Positions 60,201 through 64,000 of a DNA stretch of 64,000 bases are shown here, one piece after another. The stretch comes from Marasmius tenuissimus. Its lineage: Eukaryota; Basidiomycota; Agaricomycetes; Agaricales; Marasmiaceae. The first letter of the stretch is position 1. Each line of letters opens with the position of its first letter. Made by a program: the position numbers and the translations under genes. The notes under the pieces were generated by a model that had not been told where the DNA came from, did not search any database, and saw only the letters and a program-made list of their open reading frames with translations. Where the stretch lies: NCBI GenBank assembly GCA_029532415.1, contig JAQOTA010000064.1, positions 124,001 to 188,000 of the forward strand, read 5' to 3'.

Positions 60201-62028
60201 TTGTCAGACGACTATGGCCTCACCTCGTGTATGAGTAGAGAATTTCAAGACAGGAACCGAGTCGAGAAAGGAGTGTTCCTTTGTCTTCACCTCGAGTAGA
60301 TGGCTGTTCTCGCGGGTGTTCATAGAATGAATGCTAGGGTAAACATTGTCAGGACCGGTGGCCAAGTCAAAGTCATACGACCTATTCTTGTGGAGCAACA
60401 TCAGGAACATCAAGTGGAACGTGTAGCTTTGACTTCCCGAACCGATCCCGATGAGACACTTGGTTTCTTGGGTCGGTTTTTCTATATTGCTAGTGTGCCG
60501 TTGGACGCCTGTGAGAGAGAAGAAAGGTCACTTTGACTGTTGCAGTACCCAGCACACTCCACTGACAATCAATTGGATAGAGAGATAAGGCTGAAAGTAG
60601 CAATGGTTGTAGGCAGGTGTATGAAGTGATATTGGCTGTTGGTGAATTCGGCGTGGTTAGCAGACGAAATGTTTGAGAAGCGCATCAGGAAGGCAGAAAG
60701 ATGATGGAACGAGCTCAGTGGTAAAGGACCAACACTTAGCCGCCATGTACATCCATTCCGAAGGCGCTCAGTAAGTCCTAGGCCGCGAGCTAAAAAAAAT
60801 TAAGTTTTGCCATTCGACTTCCATTCCGTTCCCCCGCAGGTTGACCCACATTTTCCCACCGGTGTGCTCCGATGTAAGCCTGAAAACCGGGCTTCTTAGC
60901 ATGTCACTTGCTATAGTTTTTCGGTGCACGTCTAGATAGCGAGTAACTTCCGTGAGTAATGGAGAACAAACAGTTCACCTGTAGCGATTACAACCGAGGA
61001 CTTCGGTGTTTTGGATGCAAAGATTACAGGGTCTCGTTTGTCATCTCGTCGACCTTCGTCATTCTAGTGCCTCGAGCATACACATGAAAGGACTATGTGT
61101 TCCCGTGTGAGCATCTTTTCGAGCTGAGTGAGTAACATGGAGTCGTACCTGGAAAGCACGACGTATTACGTCCTAGTGGCAAGCTTCGAGGCGACACCTG
61201 AATTCAGAGAAGTCCGGCGAAGTCCGAGAGCCATTCGAGCCTATCTTCGATAGGTGAACTCGCCGTGAGTGGAGACCGCCAAGGACAACGTCGGCGAATA
61301 GTCCATTGTAGCTGTCGGGGATCACGATAGCAGTTAAGATCGGCGTCCTCGAATTGCATGCCTGTGGGTCAAGTGGACTGTAGCTTGTGAACCGCGGACA
61401 TCAATAGATCGGACTTTCTTAGGAACCGGAATCCGACTTTACCTCCAAGATTCCACCTGCGGTGCAGCCAGGTTGTCTGGGCCCTCATTCATTCATTCCG
61501 GAGATGTTGCTTCTGCTCCTAAGGCGAAGAGGCGTTAAAATCTAATGAACGAAGGCTGGAGTATTGACTCATACCGCAGTATACCGCTCTTCACAAGCCT
61601 GCTTACCAAGGGCCTCGTCCAGTCCTCGAGTTCGTGTGAGGTCAATCTCCGTCTGGCTCGGAGTGCAGTGGCATTCGGATATGACCAACGTCGAATCTGA
61701 AGAAAGATTAGCGCGGAGAAGGATCACGGCGGTTGTCGGTGCTGTAACATTGGCGAGAAGAAGAAAGGGAGAAAACCGTCAACGTTTTCTGGAGAATAGA
61801 AAGCGAGCAAGGGGAATCGTCGGCGGAGGGAACCAGAAAAAATGATGTAGTTGGTGATGTGGTCCTTTTGTACCGGGAAGTCCTCGAACGAAAGCCGCGC
61901 AAGTTTCCAATAGTCGTCACCAAGTACTTCATTGAAAAGTCCATCTTACAGGCGACGTACACGATTGCAAGATTCGAAAAGAAAGATACCACACTTTTGG
62001 TCGGGTGGCCTAGCCCCGCCTCCATTAT
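57297..62028. other. Gene-poor stretch before the beta-galactosidase
   Basis: No chain of exons I can support. Coding-like but ambiguous pieces: 57441-57716 reads well on both strands (minus, MTNFYVVPVQWAPAVQATDR), and 58740-58967 (minus) is Pro/Ala-rich. The right end is the 3' flank of the beta-galactosidase. Confidence 0.35.
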
Positions 62029-64000
62029 TCAATTTCCTCCTCTCAGTTCTTCCCATCCAGGTGCCTCGACACTCGTAATCTCCGCCTTCTTACTGCTAGC
62101 TAACGTCCCCCTCTTCTTCAACTCCAGCCTATCGAACTTGGCCCCTCCCTCGTCCAATGCCCAAAGCGTCACCAACACTTCGTTCTTCCCATGATGGTTC
62201 AGAATTCCCTCCGGAACAGGATAACTCGTCTGGGGGCCCAAACTCGAGATAAACCTCCCGAATTGCCAACCGTTGACGAACAAAAGCGATCGATAACGGT
62301 TATTCTCGGATTCGGTGTTGTTCGTTAAGGAGAATTCGAAAGAGAGAGGGATGTCGGCGTTGGACGGGAAGTTGAGGTCAAAGGTCGTGCGGTAGACAGC
62401 TACGCCGGGAGCGGCGATTCCGGTTGATGGGGAGCACGATTGATTCCAGGAGGAGGCGTCATAGCCCGGGAGATGGGCACCTAGAGATGACGGAATGGAG
62501 CAAGTCAGACGTGAGACGTAAATCAGTTAAAAGAGCCGTACCTTCACGCTCGAACCACCATCCACCTTCGTTGTAGGGACCGCGAACTGTGTCTGGAGCG
62601 TTCTCTTGTCCAATATCTAAGAAGGGTAATGAGAATGTAGGAGAGGTGGAGCAAGTTGGCCCACGTACTACCAGCAACCTTCCATTCAGTAAAGTCCAAG
62701 CTGTCGTCCGAAGACAGTAACTTGTACCCTCTGATACCCCTGGGAGTCTTGTGCTCATCGTTGATATTGTCTAGGGCCCAAGAATTGTTAGCATTTGCAA
62801 GGTTTAGACACTGGAGCGGACGTACAATCCTGGTTCATACCAGTCGAGTCATGAATGACGGTGATGACTGTAGTGGGGAAATGGGCATTAGTGAGGGTCC
62901 ATAGAGCGTCCACAACAAATCACATACCGTTGCCATCATCCCTAAGTTGTTCAGGACTGAACGAGAAGGTAGCGTTGAGTAAGTCGACACCATCTTGACT
63001 ATGCGAGGAACCCTGATCTGAGCCGAGGAAATGGTCGTTCAACCAGGCAGAGTAGGCAAAGGAGAACCCTCTGGAGGGTACGCGAAAGAATGTTCAGTAA
63101 GGCTGCTAAAGGAAGGAGACGGCGCGCGCACCCTTGGACAGAAAGCTCGACACCAGTAGCATTGCCAGTGAAGTGACCGCGGAAGATCCAGTCACCAGCA
63201 TGGAAACCGTACCTGCGAGAAGGAGAAGAGGTCAGCAGTTAAGCTAAACAAGATCGGAGAGAGAATTTACTCACTCAGGTCCATACAAGATGTTCTAAGT
63301 CGCAATAGAACCGGTTCAGCGCGTCTATCGACCAATACATATCAAAACCAAACTCACCTTTCCAGCTAAAGGCTTATCCTTAGCAGGTCTGTTCGTCTCC
63401 GTCTTATTTGCCACGACCCATCCTCCGGTCGAGTCATCGAAACCAGCCTGCAACTCTGGCAACGAGTCCGCACACGCCCACTCCAGCTCGCTTAACACAG
63501 GTACCTCCACATCCGCCAACTCGGATGGAGGTGTAACCGACCCTTTGAGTGTACCGACGTCGGTCTTCTCGACAGAGAGAGCCTGTCCGTTCCACGTCAC
63601 GGACTCAAACGACGTGGGAGCGTAAATCTCCACCACCGTTTCCGTCTCCGTGCCGTTGAGATCTCCGACGAGATTCAGCGTTTTGCCCTCCTCTTCGACG
63701 GAAGCCTCCCGAACGAGGTATGGACCCGTAAGCAACACCGAAGGCACATCAGAAGTCAGGTCGTATTGCTCATTAGGTGTCGAAGTCGTGAGACGAGGAG
63801 CCCAGAATCCGTACGCGGTTTCTTTATCGGTGACAATGACTTTCTTGTTTCCGAACGTGAAGATGGATACACCGGAGGTTTCGCCAGAGATCTTGACAGA
63901 CAACTGTGGGAGATGTGCATCAGTGTGCATTCGGTATTGAGCATCGGAATCGGAGGAATCGTGGGCAATCTGAGGAAGGAATGGGTATGTGCATGCGTAT
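62029..64000 (-). CDS. lacA: GH35 beta-galactosidase, C-terminal part (runs off the right edge)
   Basis: Exons read leftward: 63969-63358, 63294-63275 (20 nt), 63212-63132, 63070-62928, 62867-62826, 62770-62672, 62616-62542, 62480-62029. All phases agree. The segments match the later domains of fungal secreted GH35 beta-galactosidases: the beta-galactosidase domain 2/3 region with VTDKETAYGFWAPRL, and the jelly-roll domains with YGFHAGDWIFRGHFTGNATG, HDSTGMNQD, RGIRGYKLL, GGWWFEREGAHLPGYD, and VNGWQFGRFISSLGPQTSYPVP near the C-terminus. The catalytic TIM barrel with its two Glu lies outside the window. The enzyme removes terminal beta-linked galactose from wall polysaccharides or lactose. The symbol follows Aspergillus lacA and is used loosely. 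Confidence 0.93.

Noticed and set aside
1..64000. CRISPR arrays, bacterial operons or plasmid features
   Set aside because: Intron-rich eukaryotic genes throughout; no regularly spaced short repeats seen.

Overview
The window looks like nuclear DNA of a basidiomycete fungus, most likely an Agaricomycete. Genes are split by short GT-AG introns (about 45-90 nt, with exons as small as 20-31 nt). The families present are typical of that group: a MATA-type HMG-box protein, a MYND-finger protein, F-box/LRR-like proteins, relatives of the fungal 2-oxoglutarate/Fe(II) dioxygenases, and a GH35 beta-galactosidase. I cannot name the genus. All exon joins were worked out by eye from splice signals, reading frame and comparison between paralogues inside the window.

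Layout. 1-3490: the 5' part of a decayed Ty1/copia retrotransposon on the minus strand (LTR, half-tRNA primer site, gag, protease, integrase), cut by the left edge. 6.8-26.6 kb: an accessory block built from three recurring families. Family A has three copies and keeps the layout of fungal 2OG-Fe(II) dioxygenases but has lost the catalytic residues. Family B has three copies, a Pro/Gln-rich protein in which one copy carries a MYND-like finger. The third component is a single HMG-box gene. An A-then-B pair occurs on the minus strand (A1-B1) and on the plus strand (A2-B3), with B2 before A2, so the block contains an inverted duplication. The third A copy is a pseudogene: it has a one-base frameshift and a 1369-bp TIR element with a 7-bp target duplication in its fourth exon. 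A 296-bp MITE with a near-perfect hairpin lies between the HMG gene and A3.

29.5-31.6 kb holds an intact MYND-finger gene. 33.1-41.4 kb is a tandem array of six small genes, with a seventh relative at 47.6-48.0 kb on the minus strand. Each encodes a 64-89-residue secreted peptide: signal peptide, low-complexity Ser/Thr/Val-rich middle, and a C-terminal four-cysteine motif ending in or next to the last residue. Exon 1 is 59 nt in five of the seven, and the last exon, 27-30 nt in six of them, carries the terminal cysteines. Four copies share an upstream block about 220-245 bp before the ATG. I do not recognise this family, and it is the best candidate here for an undescribed system.

41.6-50.4 kb: an F-box gene with a frameshift, a Ser/Pro-rich conserved-looking protein gene, fragments of a MYND gene and of an F-box gene, the seventh peptide gene, and an EthD-like secreted protein gene with one in-frame stop. 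50.4-62.0 kb is gene-poor, with one plausible uncharacterised multi-exon gene at 56.5-57.3 kb. 62.0-64.0 kb (minus) is the C-terminal part of a GH35 beta-galactosidase that continues beyond the right edge. Overall this is a fast-evolving, duplication-rich and transposon-rich region, ending in a conserved metabolic gene on the right.
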